A program made the position numbers and the translations under genes. The notes beneath the pieces are model-generated. The model worked only from the letters and a program-made list of their open reading frames with translations. It was not told the origin of the DNA and did no database searches. From NCBI GenBank assembly GCA_011389575.1, contig JAABUB010000015.1, positions 1 through 51,642 of the forward strand: a DNA stretch of 51,642 bases, read 5' to 3'. Origin of the DNA: Desulfotignum sp. GTDB lineage: Bacteria; Desulfobacterota; Desulfobacteria; Desulfobacterales; Desulfobacteraceae. Shown here in pieces: positions 18,238 to 26,322 of this stretch; the stretch's first letter is position 1; the number at the start of each line of letters is the position of its first letter.

Positions 18238-18302
18238 TGAAACCTCCTGTTGGTCAGGGCCATCACATGGAACCATATCCTTTGCAGCTGCTTGATACCC
18301 CG

Positions 18303-18415
18303 CCCCCTGATGGTGCCTTGTGACCGGTCCGAGATTGGCATCTGACGGTCCTGTCACAAGGCACCATCAGGGGGCTATGCCATTATAGGTGACGTTGCAT
18401 CTACATGCGACTAAC
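18303..18415 (-). repeat. Family A palindromic element, copy 1 (short form)
   Basis: Two perfect 22-base arms (18303-18324 and 18353-18374) flank a 28-base core holding GAGATTGGCATCTGACGG. A flank at 18375-18415 contains CTACATGCGA and, on the minus strand, TATAAT (18382-18387) pointing toward the hpt start 66 bases beyond the hairpin. The same core and flank recur at 24188 and 25493 with different arms. No T-run follows, so it is not an ordinary terminator. Bases 18416-18498 hold nothing recognisable. Confidence 0.85.
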
Positions 18416-18498
18416 CTGTCTTGCTGGTCGTCACAGATATCTTACATCTTCAATTGGTTTCTGTAAACCGGTAAGCGGAACCCTGGCTGGATATTTCC

Positions 18499-18701
18499 TA
18501 TAATGGATTTTGTACCACAAGGATTTTGATCGAAAGCCCCTGGAGGTGTGCTGTGACAGGACCGTCAGAGCCGGAGGGGGCCTGGCCGGATAGGCTGAAA
18601 AGTCCGGCTTTCAACCGGAGGGAATGTTGCGCTTTATGGTTGTGTTGATGGGAACAGGCCCCCGCAGGATCTCGGGACGGGCACAGCACACCTCCAGGGG
18701 C
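18499..18701 (+). repeat. Family A palindromic element, copy 2 (long form)
   Basis: Perfect 20-base arms (18536-18555 and 18682-18701) enclose core half-sites GGACCGTCAG and CTCGGGACGGG, separated by an insert with an inner stem (18576-18584 with 18655-18663). TATAAT at 18499-18504 precedes the hairpin and reads toward the gene at 18840. The copy at 39707 has the same layout with two compensated base-pair changes in the outer stem. Bases 18702-18839 show no further feature. Confidence 0.85.
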
Positions 18702-18839
18702 GGGCTTGGGACCAGGTCACGCCATGGAACGATTAAAAAACTGATACACTTATGGCAAATATACAATGGAACCGTTTTTCTGCAAATATACACAAAACCT
18801 TGCCTGCGGCAGGATATCAGGATACAACACAAGGCACTG

Positions 18840-19154
18840 ATGTCTGAAGGGGCGGCATCAGTTTCAACCGGACCTGCCCCAAAAACAGGAGCCCAGACGT
18901 TTGATATGAAAGAAGACACCCACCAGTTTGTCCATAACTATAAAGGACTTGGCGCCTTTGGCATGGACCGGAAAACAGATGAGCAAACTGTCATGTTTTA
19001 CCTGCAGAAATTTGGCGAAGACAATTTTATGGAAACCTTTATACCAAGGCTTTCCGACATAGAACTGGAAGAAATATACCTGTTTGTCAATGACTTTTTG
19101 AAACGCCATATCACAGAAGATGAATACCATGACATTTTTTTAAAAGACCGATAA
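18840..19154 (+). CDS. Small conserved-looking protein of unknown function
   Basis: I do not recognise a family with a known function. From the ATG at 18840 (AAGG six bases upstream) the product has 104 residues; a shorter start at 18906 (82 residues, beginning MKEDTHQFVHNYKGLG) is also possible and holds all of the protein-like part. The sequence is acidic, has no membrane segment or signal peptide, and is predicted helical (FGEDNFMETFIPRLSDIELEE). It is a single rightward gene behind a family A palindrome, divergent from the Hpt signalling set. Confidence 0.7.
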   Translation: MSEGAASVSTGPAPKTGAQTFDMKEDTHQFVHNYKGLGAFGMDRKTDEQTVMFYLQKFGEDNFMETFIPRLSDIELEEIYLFVNDFLKRHITEDEYHDIFLKDR

Positions 19155-19440
19155 ACACACCGGCCGGACAATTGTAATTTATGGTTATTTCTGGTAGCCA
19201 ATGAGGGAATTTTCCTTAGATATAATATTCTGCTATGGTATTAAACCCATGGTCACAAAAATCAACAAACTCATTGACACCTTTTCAGAATTTGGTGTAT
19301 GCTTCAATTTTCGGAGTTGGCTGACCCCGTTCATCATCACTGAAGTCCAGTTGAGGTGTATGACCGTCGCGCCCGGCAAAAAAACCGGGATGAATCACAA
19401 ACCATTTCTCTTCAATGCCGAACAACCGTGAAAACAATAT
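19155..19440. other. Non-coding gap before tupB with a possible gene remnant
   Basis: This 286-base stretch lies where tupA would be expected. On the minus strand an open frame enters from within tupB and ends at a stop at 19285-19287; its translation (about 50 residues outside tupB, containing FGIEEKWFVIHPGFF) looks more protein-like than chance but has no start or Shine-Dalgarno outside tupB. A plus-strand frame at 19201-19431 looks like its antisense shadow. I call no gene here. Confidence 0.35.
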
Positions 19441-20127
19441 ATGGATTTTATCCTGGAAGGCTTTGCAAAAGCCGTTTTTCTGCTCATAAGTCTTGATGCA
19501 TCCACTGTCACAGCCATATCTGCCACACTGAAAGCATCAACCTGGGCCATGGCTGCCAGCCTTGCCGCAGGGCTTCCTCTGGGATTTTTGCTGGGCTATT
19601 TTGATTTTCCGGGCAAACGCCCTCTGAGGACCCTTGTGGACACCCTTCTGGCCCTTCCCACTGTTTCCATAGGCCTGATCATCTATGCCCTCATCTCCAG
19701 CCAGGGCCCGTTGGGAGAGTTCGGTCTGCTGTTCACCATCACCGGTATTGCCATGGGCCAGACCCTTCTGGCCCTTCCGGTTATCATCGCCATCACCGCC
19801 GCCACCGTGGAAAACATCGATCCGGACCTGAAGCTGACCCTGGTTTCCCTGGGCGCGGCAAAGCTGGATATCATCCGCACCTGCCTGTGGGAAGTCCGGT
19901 ACGGGATAATGGCAGGTGCAGTCACTGCCTATGGCCGGGTTCTTACGGAAGTGGGCATTTCCATGATGGTGGGGGGCAATATCAAATATCACACCAGAAC
20001 CATTACCACGGCCATTGCCCTTGAAACCAGCAAGGGCCAGTTTGCCGACGGCATTGCCCTGGGGCTGGTCCTGATTTTCATTGCCTTTTGCGTAAACATC
20101 TGCCTGTCTGTTCTGAGGAAAAAATGA
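19441..20127 (+). CDS. tupB: Tungstate ABC transporter permease
   Basis: The 228-residue membrane protein has about six hydrophobic segments. The EAA-type loop for ATPase contact is LVSLGAAKLDIIRTCLWEVRYGIMAGAVTAYGRVLTEVGISMMVGGN, typical of TupB/WtpB permeases. In this group tungstate is needed for formate and aldehyde oxidoreductases. The ATPase gene overlaps its stop by 4 bases. No substrate-binding tupA is adjacent upstream or downstream, so the binding protein must be encoded elsewhere or the system has lost it. Confidence 0.88.
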   Translation: MDFILEGFAKAVFLLISLDASTVTAISATLKASTWAMAASLAAGLPLGFLLGYFDFPGKRPLRTLVDTLLALPTVSIGLIIYALISSQGPLGEFGLLFTITGIAMGQTLLALPVIIAITAATVENIDPDLKLTLVSLGAAKLDIIRTCLWEVRYGIMAGAVTAYGRVLTEVGISMMVGGNIKYHTRTITTAIALETSKGQFADGIALGLVLIFIAFCVNICLSVLRKK

Positions 20128-21149
20128 CCCGAACCCAACCTGCATACCTGCTGGAAAATGTCACCCATTTTTACGGGGACAAAAAAGTGCTGGACATTGC
20201 GCATCTTGCCATTGCCAAAGGCTCCATCACTGGATTGCTGGGCCCCAACGGTTCCGGCAAGAGCACCTTGCTCAAACTGCTGGCCTTTGCCATGCGCCCT
20301 GCCTTCGGAAAAATATTTTTCAACGGCCGCCGGGAATATCCTTTTTCTCCGAATATCAGGTCCCGGGTGACCCTGGTCACCCAGAAACCGTATCTTCTCA
20401 GGCGGACCGTTTATGAAAACATTGCCTACGGCCTGCAGATCCGCCGGGATACCGCAGACCTGCAGGCCCGCATCAGTCGGGCACTGTCCAGGGTGGGGCT
20501 GGCATATGAGGGGTTTGCCCATCGCCAGTGGCACGCCCTTTCCGGGGGGGAAGCCCAGCGGGTGGCAATGGCTGCCCGGCTCATCCTCAAACCCAAGGTG
20601 CTTCTGCTGGATGAACCGGTTGCCAGTGTGGATGCCCGGAGTGCAGCCCTGATCCGCCAGGCAGCCCTGGCAGCCCGGGAAAACTGGGACACCACCCTGG
20701 TCATTGCCAGCCATGACCTGGCCTGGCTGTTTGACTGCAGCGACAACCAGATTTCCATCAGCAACGGCACCCTGTTTTCCACAGGCCTGGAAATCATCAT
20801 TCCCGGCCCCTACACCACCGGCAGACAGGGACTGACCAAAACCCTGGAAGACGGCCGGTTTATTGTTCTGCCCCCTGCAACCCGGTCCGGTAAAACAGCT
20901 GTTATCCAGCGGGAAAAGATCCTCCTGGCCGCAGACCCGCAAAAAGATAACGGATATGACAACCAGATAAAAGCACAAGTTCAGTCCATGCATATGACCG
21001 GAAAGCAACAGGAGATCATGACCACCATTGCGGTGCCTGAAATGACTTTCCTGCTGGGTCTTGATCCGGAACTTACCGGCAGCCTGTCTCTGCAGCCGGG
21101 CAAAGAGGTGTTTTTGATGTTCCGGTCACAGGACATTGTCTGGCGCTGA
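20124..21149 (+). CDS. tupC: Tungstate ABC transporter ATP-binding protein
   Basis: The 341-residue ATPase has Walker A GPNGSGKST (about residues 36-44), signature LSGGEAQRVAMAARL and Walker B VLLLDEPVASVD. A C-terminal extension of about 100 residues, including TIAVPEMTFLLGLDPELTGSLSLQPGKEVFLMF, resembles a MOP/TOBE oxyanion-binding regulatory domain. The ATG at 20124 overlaps the tupB stop (ATGA) and has GAGGAA upstream; the longer frame starting at 20088 is rejected. It is convergent with mltA. Confidence 0.88.
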   Translation: MTRTQPAYLLENVTHFYGDKKVLDIAHLAIAKGSITGLLGPNGSGKSTLLKLLAFAMRPAFGKIFFNGRREYPFSPNIRSRVTLVTQKPYLLRRTVYENIAYGLQIRRDTADLQARISRALSRVGLAYEGFAHRQWHALSGGEAQRVAMAARLILKPKVLLLDEPVASVDARSAALIRQAALAARENWDTTLVIASHDLAWLFDCSDNQISISNGTLFSTGLEIIIPGPYTTGRQGLTKTLEDGRFIVLPPATRSGKTAVIQREKILLAADPQKDNGYDNQIKAQVQSMHMTGKQQEIMTTIAVPEMTFLLGLDPELTGSLSLQPGKEVFLMFRSQDIVWR

Positions 21150-21179
21150 CCTGCAGGAGGCCCACATCAATATGCCTGT

Positions 21180-22427
21180 TCAGGGTTTCAACACCAGAAA
21201 ATACAGCTGTCCCCGGATATTCATATGACCGGCTGCAAACCGGGCATAATCGTCACTGCCGCAGAACAGGTCTGCCCGGCCCGGACCCCGGATGGCACCA
21301 CCGGTGTCCTGGTTCATCACAAACAGCGACACCCGATCCCACTGGTCAAGATCTGTTGACATCCCGGAACTGTCCAGCTTGCCAGGATCCGGCAAAGCAG
21401 TGTTCACAAAACAAGGCGCCCCCCTGGGAAACAGCCTGTAATCGGTGGCCATGGACCGCAGCGGTGTCAACTGCACCCCTATACTGCCGAAAGGCCCGCC
21501 TGTTTCGGTTTTGAAAAACACAAAACTTTCATTGTGGTGCAGCACTTCATCCATGCGGTCGGGATGGTCTTCCAGCCATTGCCGGATGGCCTGCATGGAC
21601 ATGTTTTCTTTGGCTATTTCCTGTTTTTCAATGAGATACCGGCCGATGGACCGGTACCGGTTGCCGTTGCTGCCGGCATAATGCACCCGGATGATCTCTT
21701 GTTCCGGGGTCTGGATCCGGCCGGATCCCTGAATTTCCAGAAAAAACCGGTCCACCCGGCTTTCCAGCCAGGCCACAGGAACCGCCCGCTGGTGAAAATC
21801 GGTCATAACGTTTATATCCTGCCGGGAAAAATAGGGCACCACCCGGTTTTCCGCCACCCGGCCCTTCAGGCGGTCATGGCCTTTATACTTGTCGGAAAAC
21901 ATGGCCGGATCAATTTCCACAAGATCGCCGGGCAAAGAATACAACGGATACAAAAACCGGTCATCCGGATACAGACTGCCCTTGTAGGTGGGTTCAAAAT
22001 ATCCGGTGAACAGAACCTGATTTTTGTCATTGGCTGCGCTGGCATACACATGAAAGCGTTCCCGGATAAACCGGTTAAGATCCGCTTCAGACGGATTGCC
22101 TGAAACAAATGCCTGCAGGGTTTCAATGGTGCGGATCATGTGCGCAGCAGTATAAATGTCCGGTCCGAAAGCAAACTGCCGGGATCCGGGCAGTTTGTTA
22201 AAATAGATCAAACTCCGGGCCAGGGCCTGGTCAAGCCCTGAAAAATTTTGGGTGTCCGAAAATTGCGGATACTTTTTCACCGGCAGTTTTTCCAGTGACA
22301 GCTCCCGTGTGTCTTCGGGCTCTTTGGGTTCAAAAAACCCGCATCCTGCAAAAAAACACAGGGCAATCCCGATCACCAGAGTGCCAAACACATTCAGAAA
22401 AACAACTTTTTTGGATTCACATCTCAT
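21180..22427 (-). CDS. mltA: Membrane-bound lytic murein transglycosylase A
   Basis: MltA cuts peptidoglycan glycan strands, leaving 1,6-anhydro ends. The 415-residue product has a lipoprotein signal with a CFFAGC lipobox. The MltA domain spans the middle (ILFTGYFEPTYKGS, the conserved GYFEP motif), and the 3D domain at the C-terminus has VMNQDTGGAIRGPGRADLFCGSDDYA with its aspartates. I chose the ATG at 22427, which overlaps the rmuC stop by 11 bases and has AAAGG upstream, over a start 36 bases earlier. Confidence 0.93.
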   Translation of the reverse strand: MRCESKKVVFLNVFGTLVIGIALCFFAGCGFFEPKEPEDTRELSLEKLPVKKYPQFSDTQNFSGLDQALARSLIYFNKLPGSRQFAFGPDIYTAAHMIRTIETLQAFVSGNPSEADLNRFIRERFHVYASAANDKNQVLFTGYFEPTYKGSLYPDDRFLYPLYSLPGDLVEIDPAMFSDKYKGHDRLKGRVAENRVVPYFSRQDINVMTDFHQRAVPVAWLESRVDRFFLEIQGSGRIQTPEQEIIRVHYAGSNGNRYRSIGRYLIEKQEIAKENMSMQAIRQWLEDHPDRMDEVLHHNESFVFFKTETGGPFGSIGVQLTPLRSMATDYRLFPRGAPCFVNTALPDPGKLDSSGMSTDLDQWDRVSLFVMNQDTGGAIRGPGRADLFCGSDDYARFAAGHMNIRGQLYFLVLKP

Positions 22428-23595
22428 GGTCCGACCTTTTGTAAAAGGGTGTAACATTGGCATCAGAAGGGTCTATGGCCTCCAGATCAGGCATATCCCG
22501 GTTGGCAACCCCCATTGCATCCAGCTTTCGGGCCGGGGGCATGACTTTTTTCTCCATTGTTCTGACGGTACGGTTGAAACTGGCGGCACATTTTTCAATG
22601 TCTTTTCCCAGATGGTTCATTCCTTCGGCCATGGCGCACAGCTGTCGGTACAGCTGTACCCCCAGATGCCGGATCTCTTCGGCATTTTCATAGCTTTTTT
22701 TCTGCTGCCAGGAATAGGCCACGGATTTTAACAGCGCAATCAGGGTGGTGGGGGTGGCCAGCACCACACCGTTTTCAATTCCCCGTTCAATGAGATCCGG
22801 CTGATGGCTTAATGCAGCGGAAAAAAAGTTCTCCCCGGGGATGAACAGAACCACAAATTCCGGGGTCGGGGCAAAGGCTGCTGCATAATTTTTGGATGCC
22901 AGCCGGGTGATATGGGTGGCCACCTGGCGGGCATGATCTGCCATACGGGCTTCTTTTTCCTTCTCATCAGGGGCTTCCAGGGCATCCAGGTAGGCCATGA
23001 GGGGCACTTTTGCATCCACCACAATCCTGCGGTCAGATGGCAGGGTCACCACCATATCCGGCCGCAAAGACCCTTTTCCGGATCCCTGGGCAGGCTGTTC
23101 ATGAAAATCACAATACCGGGCCATACCAGCCAGTTCCGCCACTTTTTTCAGGGTGATTTCCCCCCACCTGCCCCGGACATGTGGCAGGCGCAGTGCCTTG
23201 ACCAGGTTCCCTGTCTCCAGGTGCAGCTGGTGCTGGACCCGGCCCATCTGGGCCAGTTTTTCAGAAATTGCCCCGTTGGCACGCTCCCGGGCCGCCTCCA
23301 TGGCCTGGAGCCGGGTTTCATACTGGTTCAGGGTCTGGCGCACCGGATCCATGGACTGGCGCAGTTCTTTGCCCTGGATGGAAAAATCTTTTCTTGCTTC
23401 TTGAACATAGCCTTTGAAATAGTTGTCCGCCATCTCCATGAACCGGTTGGCATGCTGGTACAGGGTCTGGTCGGACATCTGCCTGATGCGGCTGGAAAAA
23501 AACAGCACCCCGGTCCGGGCCAGGATCAGGCAGACCAGAATCCCCAGTCCGAATCCAGCCCCGAGATACCCAAGGTTCTCCAGGGAAATTACCAT
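22417..23595 (-). CDS. rmuC: DNA recombination protein RmuC
   Basis: The 392-residue protein has an N-terminal membrane helix (LGYLGAGFGLGILVCLILA), a coiled-coil (about 60-120) and the RmuC nuclease-like domain with VVDAKVPLMAYLDAL and the ENGVVLATPTTLIALLKSVAYSWQQ signature. RmuC limits inversions at short inverted repeats in E. coli, notable in a region rich in palindromes. The ATG at 23595 lies 4 bases after the moaC stop; the longer frame would need a GTG inside moaC. Confidence 0.92.
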   Translation of the reverse strand: MVISLENLGYLGAGFGLGILVCLILARTGVLFFSSRIRQMSDQTLYQHANRFMEMADNYFKGYVQEARKDFSIQGKELRQSMDPVRQTLNQYETRLQAMEAARERANGAISEKLAQMGRVQHQLHLETGNLVKALRLPHVRGRWGEITLKKVAELAGMARYCDFHEQPAQGSGKGSLRPDMVVTLPSDRRIVVDAKVPLMAYLDALEAPDEKEKEARMADHARQVATHITRLASKNYAAAFAPTPEFVVLFIPGENFFSAALSHQPDLIERGIENGVVLATPTTLIALLKSVAYSWQQKKSYENAEEIRHLGVQLYRQLCAMAEGMNHLGKDIEKCAASFNRTVRTMEKKVMPPARKLDAMGVANRDMPDLEAIDPSDANVTPFYKRSDHEM

Positions 23596-23599
23596 GCAG

Positions 23600-24109
23600 T
23601 CACACCGGCGTGCCTTTATTTTCAGACGTATCACCGGCCTGCCAGGTTCCGCTTTTTCCGCCGGATTTGGATAACAGCCGGATCCCTGACAATGTCATGC
23701 CCCTGTCATAGGATTTGCACATGTCATAGATGGTCAGACCTGCTACAGACACGGCAGTCAGTGCTTCCATTTCCACCCCGGTCCGCCCGGTCAGCGACAC
23801 CTGCGCTTGGATGCGGATCCGGCTTGTGTCAGGCTCGGGAAAAAAATCGACGGCAGCATGGGTGATATTCAGGGGATGGCACATGGGGATGAGATCCGCA
23901 GTTTTCTTGGCTGCCATAATACCGGCGATCCTGGCGGTTTCAAGGACATTGCCCTTTTTTACCTTTTCATCCAGGATTTTTGCAAGGGTATCGGGCTGCA
24001 TGGAAATAAAAGCCCCGGCAACCGCTGTGCGAATGGTTTCAGGCTTTTCTCCCACATCCACCATGCGCACATGACCCTGGTTGTCCAGGTGGGTAAATTC
24101 AGTCATCAT
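23600..24109 (-). CDS. moaC: Cyclic pyranopterin monophosphate synthase
   Basis: MoaC, with MoaA, converts GTP to cyclic pyranopterin monophosphate, the first molybdopterin intermediate. The 169-residue protein has the family sequences [38 protein letters not shown] and the catalytic KSYDRGM motif. Two ATGs are adjacent at the start. A palindromic element and a stem that would involve the start codon lie immediately upstream. moaE and mobA lie further upstream on the same strand. Confidence 0.96.
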   Translation of the reverse strand: MMTEFTHLDNQGHVRMVDVGEKPETIRTAVAGAFISMQPDTLAKILDEKVKKGNVLETARIAGIMAAKKTADLIPMCHPLNITHAAVDFFPEPDTSRIRIQAQVSLTGRTGVEMEALTAVSVAGLTIYDMCKSYDRGMTLSGIRLLSKSGGKSGTWQAGDTSENKGTPV

Positions 24110-24165
24110 TGGGTTTCCTTTTCTGGTTCAGGCTGCTGCCTGCAGGGCAATTGCTGTTACCCAAT
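24108..24165 (-). promoter_or_regulatory. Possible structured leader of moaC
   Basis: ATTGGGT in the transcript (24159-24165) can pair over 7 bases with ACCCAAT (24108-24114), which includes the first base of the moaC start codon. Between them lies a small hairpin with CAGGC/GCCTG arms (24129-24142) and the AAGGA ribosome site. Closing the stem would hide the start. It does not obviously match the Moco riboswitch as I know it, so this is a structural observation only. Confidence 0.3.
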
Positions 24166-24187
24166 CTGTTTGGATTAATCGATGCCC

Positions 24188-24305
24188 GCCCGCTGTGGAT
24201 ACGTTGTGACCGGCCCGAGATTGGCATCTGACGGTCCGGTCACAACGTATCCACAGCGGGCTTGTTCAACATATCTACTATCACATCCACATGCAATTGT
24301 CCTGG
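24188..24305 (-). repeat. Family A palindromic element, copy 3 (short form)
   Basis: Perfect 26-base arms (24188-24213 and 24236-24261) surround the conserved core CCGAGATTGGCATCTGACGG. The flank to about 24305 includes CATCCACATGCAATTGTCC, a diverged form of the flank seen in copies 1 and 4. The arm sequence is unlike the other copies although both arms match each other exactly. It lies between moaE and moaC, upstream of the latter. Confidence 0.85.
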
Positions 24306-24320
24306 TGCAGTCTGCCGGGC

Positions 24321-24710
24321 TTATTGAAAAAACTGGGTTTTGCTGGTTACCCGGGATTTTATCTGGTTCAGGGTGTCGGTAAGGGTCTGGATGACATTTT
24401 CCCGGATATCTCCGGCCACCACCAGAAACATCACATCATCTCCCACTGTCAGTTTGGTGTTTTCCCTGATATGCACCTGGATATCCAGGATGCCGGGCCG
24501 GGATCTTTCTTTGTGTAAAATTTCTTTTAACTTCCGGTGGTCCACTGCAATCTCAAGCCCTGTGACAGGCCGGCCGTCCCGGGAGGTTGCCCGGACAATA
24601 CCGTTATGGGCCAGGATCATGCCTGCCCGAGAAAAATCGGGATGGTCCTTGATTTTACGGATCATCTGTTCCAGGGTCACTGTGTCGGAATGTGCGCTGT
24701 TTTTATTCAT
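24321..24710 (-). CDS. moaE: MoaE-like molybdopterin synthase catalytic subunit
   Basis: The 129-residue protein has GMILAHNGIVRATSRDGRPVTGLEIAVDHRKL, similar to the MoaE core in which sulfur is transferred into precursor Z from MoaD. It ends in a VVAGDIRENVIQTLTDTLNQIKS helix. It is slightly shorter than E. coli MoaE (about 150). Its start overlaps the mobA stop by 4 bases, supporting a cofactor role. No moaD is adjacent. Confidence 0.75.
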   Translation of the reverse strand: MNKNSAHSDTVTLEQMIRKIKDHPDFSRAGMILAHNGIVRATSRDGRPVTGLEIAVDHRKLKEILHKERSRPGILDIQVHIRENTKLTVGDDVMFLVVAGDIRENVIQTLTDTLNQIKSRVTSKTQFFQ

Positions 24711-25327
24711 TGCTGTTTTCCTGTTTGTTTTTCTGTTGCCAGTTGTTTGGCTTTTTCAAGGTCTTCCGGGGTATTCACATTGAATTTAAATCCCATATCA
24801 GGGTCCAGTTTTTTTAATACAGATACCGGCACTTCCTTGACATGTTTTTTCTTGTAAAATCCTTTAATCTTATAAATTTTTTTTTCCAGGTTGGATTCAA
24901 TCAAGGGAATACAGGTCCTGGAATAAACGGCGGACAGGGGTTCCAGCCCCTCTTCCGTCCGGGGGATGACCACATGGTCTCCGGGCGCAGTTTTTTTTAC
25001 CAGATGCCGGATCACCGCCTCACTGGCAAAGGGAATATCACAGGCTGTCACATATGCATGGGGAAATGAGGCATAGAACAATCCGGCATGCAGCCCTGCC
25101 AGCACACACCGGGCCGGGATAATGTCTGTGACCACCAGCATATCAGGTACCAGAAATTCCTCCGGCTCATTGACCACAAGGATGTTTTCTTTGAACACCC
25201 GGGAAAAAAGGGTGCAAAGCTTTTCCAGCATGGTGGTATCTCCGATTCTGTGAAAGGTTTTTTTCTTTCCGGGCAGCCGGCTGTTTTTCCCGCCGGCCAG
25301 AATCACCCCTGTACAATCCAGTTGCAT
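24707..25327 (-). CDS. mobA: MobA-like molybdenum cofactor guanylyltransferase
   Basis: MobA attaches GMP to molybdopterin to give the bis-MGD cofactor of formate dehydrogenases and related enzymes. The 206-residue product has the nucleotidyltransferase signature GVILAGGKNSRLPGKKK near its start, VTACDIPFA as the metal-binding region, and FKFNVNTPEDLEKA near the end. The ATG at 25327 is preferred to a TTG 18 bases earlier. It is the first gene of the leftward mobA-moaE-moaC-rmuC-mltA run. Bases 25328-25492 upstream hold nothing recognisable. Confidence 0.85.
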   Translation of the reverse strand: MQLDCTGVILAGGKNSRLPGKKKTFHRIGDTTMLEKLCTLFSRVFKENILVVNEPEEFLVPDMLVVTDIIPARCVLAGLHAGLFYASFPHAYVTACDIPFASEAVIRHLVKKTAPGDHVVIPRTEEGLEPLSAVYSRTCIPLIESNLEKKIYKIKGFYKKKHVKEVPVSVLKKLDPDMGFKFNVNTPEDLEKAKQLATEKQTGKQQ

Positions 25328-25492
25328 TCCACCTGTCCTTGGCAAAAATCCATGATAGTGGACTGATTATAGCCGACTTCACCTGAAAATCAAGGTGCAG
25401 CCCTCCGATTTTGGTTTTTGGATTTTTGTACTTGCGACCCGTCAATCCGGGTAAGATGCGATGCAATGCCAGGCAAATCCCATAGCGGTCAA

Positions 25493-25603
25493 GGTAATCG
25501 CATGTAGATGCAGCGTCCCCTATATTGGTATAGCCCCCTGAGGGTAGCGGTGTGACAGGACCGTCAGATACCAATCTCGGGCCGGTCACAGCGCTACCCT
25601 CAG
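25493..25603 (+). repeat. Family A palindromic element, copy 4 (short form)
   Basis: The flank (25493-25533, with ATCGCATGTAGATGC and a TATATT box at 25521-25526) is nearly identical to the inverted flank of copy 1. The outer stem pairs 25538-25549 with 25592-25603, then 25551-25556 with 25585-25590, with one G-G mismatch. The core contains CCGTCAGATACCAATCTCGG. It lies in the divergent gap between mobA and pyrR. Bases 25604-25782 show only a small CGGGG/CCCCG hairpin near 25660-25685. Confidence 0.85.
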
Positions 25604-25782
25604 AAGGCGGAGTATCAAGCAACTGAACAGGATGTGGTTACATGCGGATTTTCCATGAACTGGAGCTCGGGGTCTTGCTCCCCGGGAAAAAAGATGGTAC
25701 ATGATTGAACAGTACAACACTGTTGGCAGGCATATATTCCAGCTGTTACAGGGCATAACCCATCGCAAATGAAAGGCATTGA

Positions 25783-26322
25783 ATGAAACAGACCAGACCC
25801 ATTCTCAATGACCAGGATTTCAAACGCATCATTTCCAGGATCGCCCATGAAATCACAGAAGTCCACAGGGGTGCCCAAAATCTGGCCCTGGTGGGCATCC
25901 AGACCCGGGGAGATTTTCTGGCCAAAAGACTGGCAGACCAGATCCGGCGCATTGAAGGTGTCACCCTGCCTGTGGGCAGCATGGACATCAACATGTACAG
26001 AGATGACTGGACAAAAATCAGCCACCAGCCCATTGTCAGGCCTTCTGATATTCCTTTCAGCGTGGATGACAAAACAATCATCCTGGTGGATGATGTGCTG
26101 TACACGGGCAGGACCATCCGGGCGGCCATGGAAGCTCTCATGGATTTTGGCAGACCTGCCCGCATCGAGCTGGCCATCCTGGTGGACCGGGGACACAGGG
26201 AACTTCCCATCCAGGCGGATTACAAGGGTATTTTTGTGGACACCGAGCACCAGGACACCATCCATGTCCATGTATCTGAACATGACAACCAGGATCTGGT
26301 ATTCAAGGAAATCGAAAAATGA
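25783..26322 (+). CDS. pyrR: PyrR bifunctional regulator / uracil phosphoribosyltransferase
   Basis: The 179-residue protein matches PyrR, which binds pyr mRNA in response to UMP and also has uracil phosphoribosyltransferase activity. The PRPP-binding loop is ILVDDVLYTGRTIRAAMEAL (about residues 104-123), and SMDINMYRDDW and LVDRGHRELPI are typical. No pyr biosynthesis gene is adjacent; instead a moaB gene overlaps its stop by 4 bases and an unknown gene follows. A regulatory target cannot be seen in the window. Confidence 0.94.
   Translation: MKQTRPILNDQDFKRIISRIAHEITEVHRGAQNLALVGIQTRGDFLAKRLADQIRRIEGVTLPVGSMDINMYRDDWTKISHQPIVRPSDIPFSVDDKTIILVDDVLYTGRTIRAAMEALMDFGRPARIELAILVDRGHRELPIQADYKGIFVDTEHQDTIHVHVSEHDNQDLVFKEIEK

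Noticed and set aside
18303..18701. Family A hairpins as intrinsic terminators
   Set aside because: No T-run follows either arm, and all copies lie upstream of genes rather than after them.
19201..19431. 76-codon plus-strand frame before tupB
   Set aside because: No Shine-Dalgarno and atypical composition; the antisense frame looks more protein-like but also lacks a start.
24108..24180. Moco riboswitch upstream of moaC
   Set aside because: I could not match the conserved Moco motif by eye; only a simple stem is supported.
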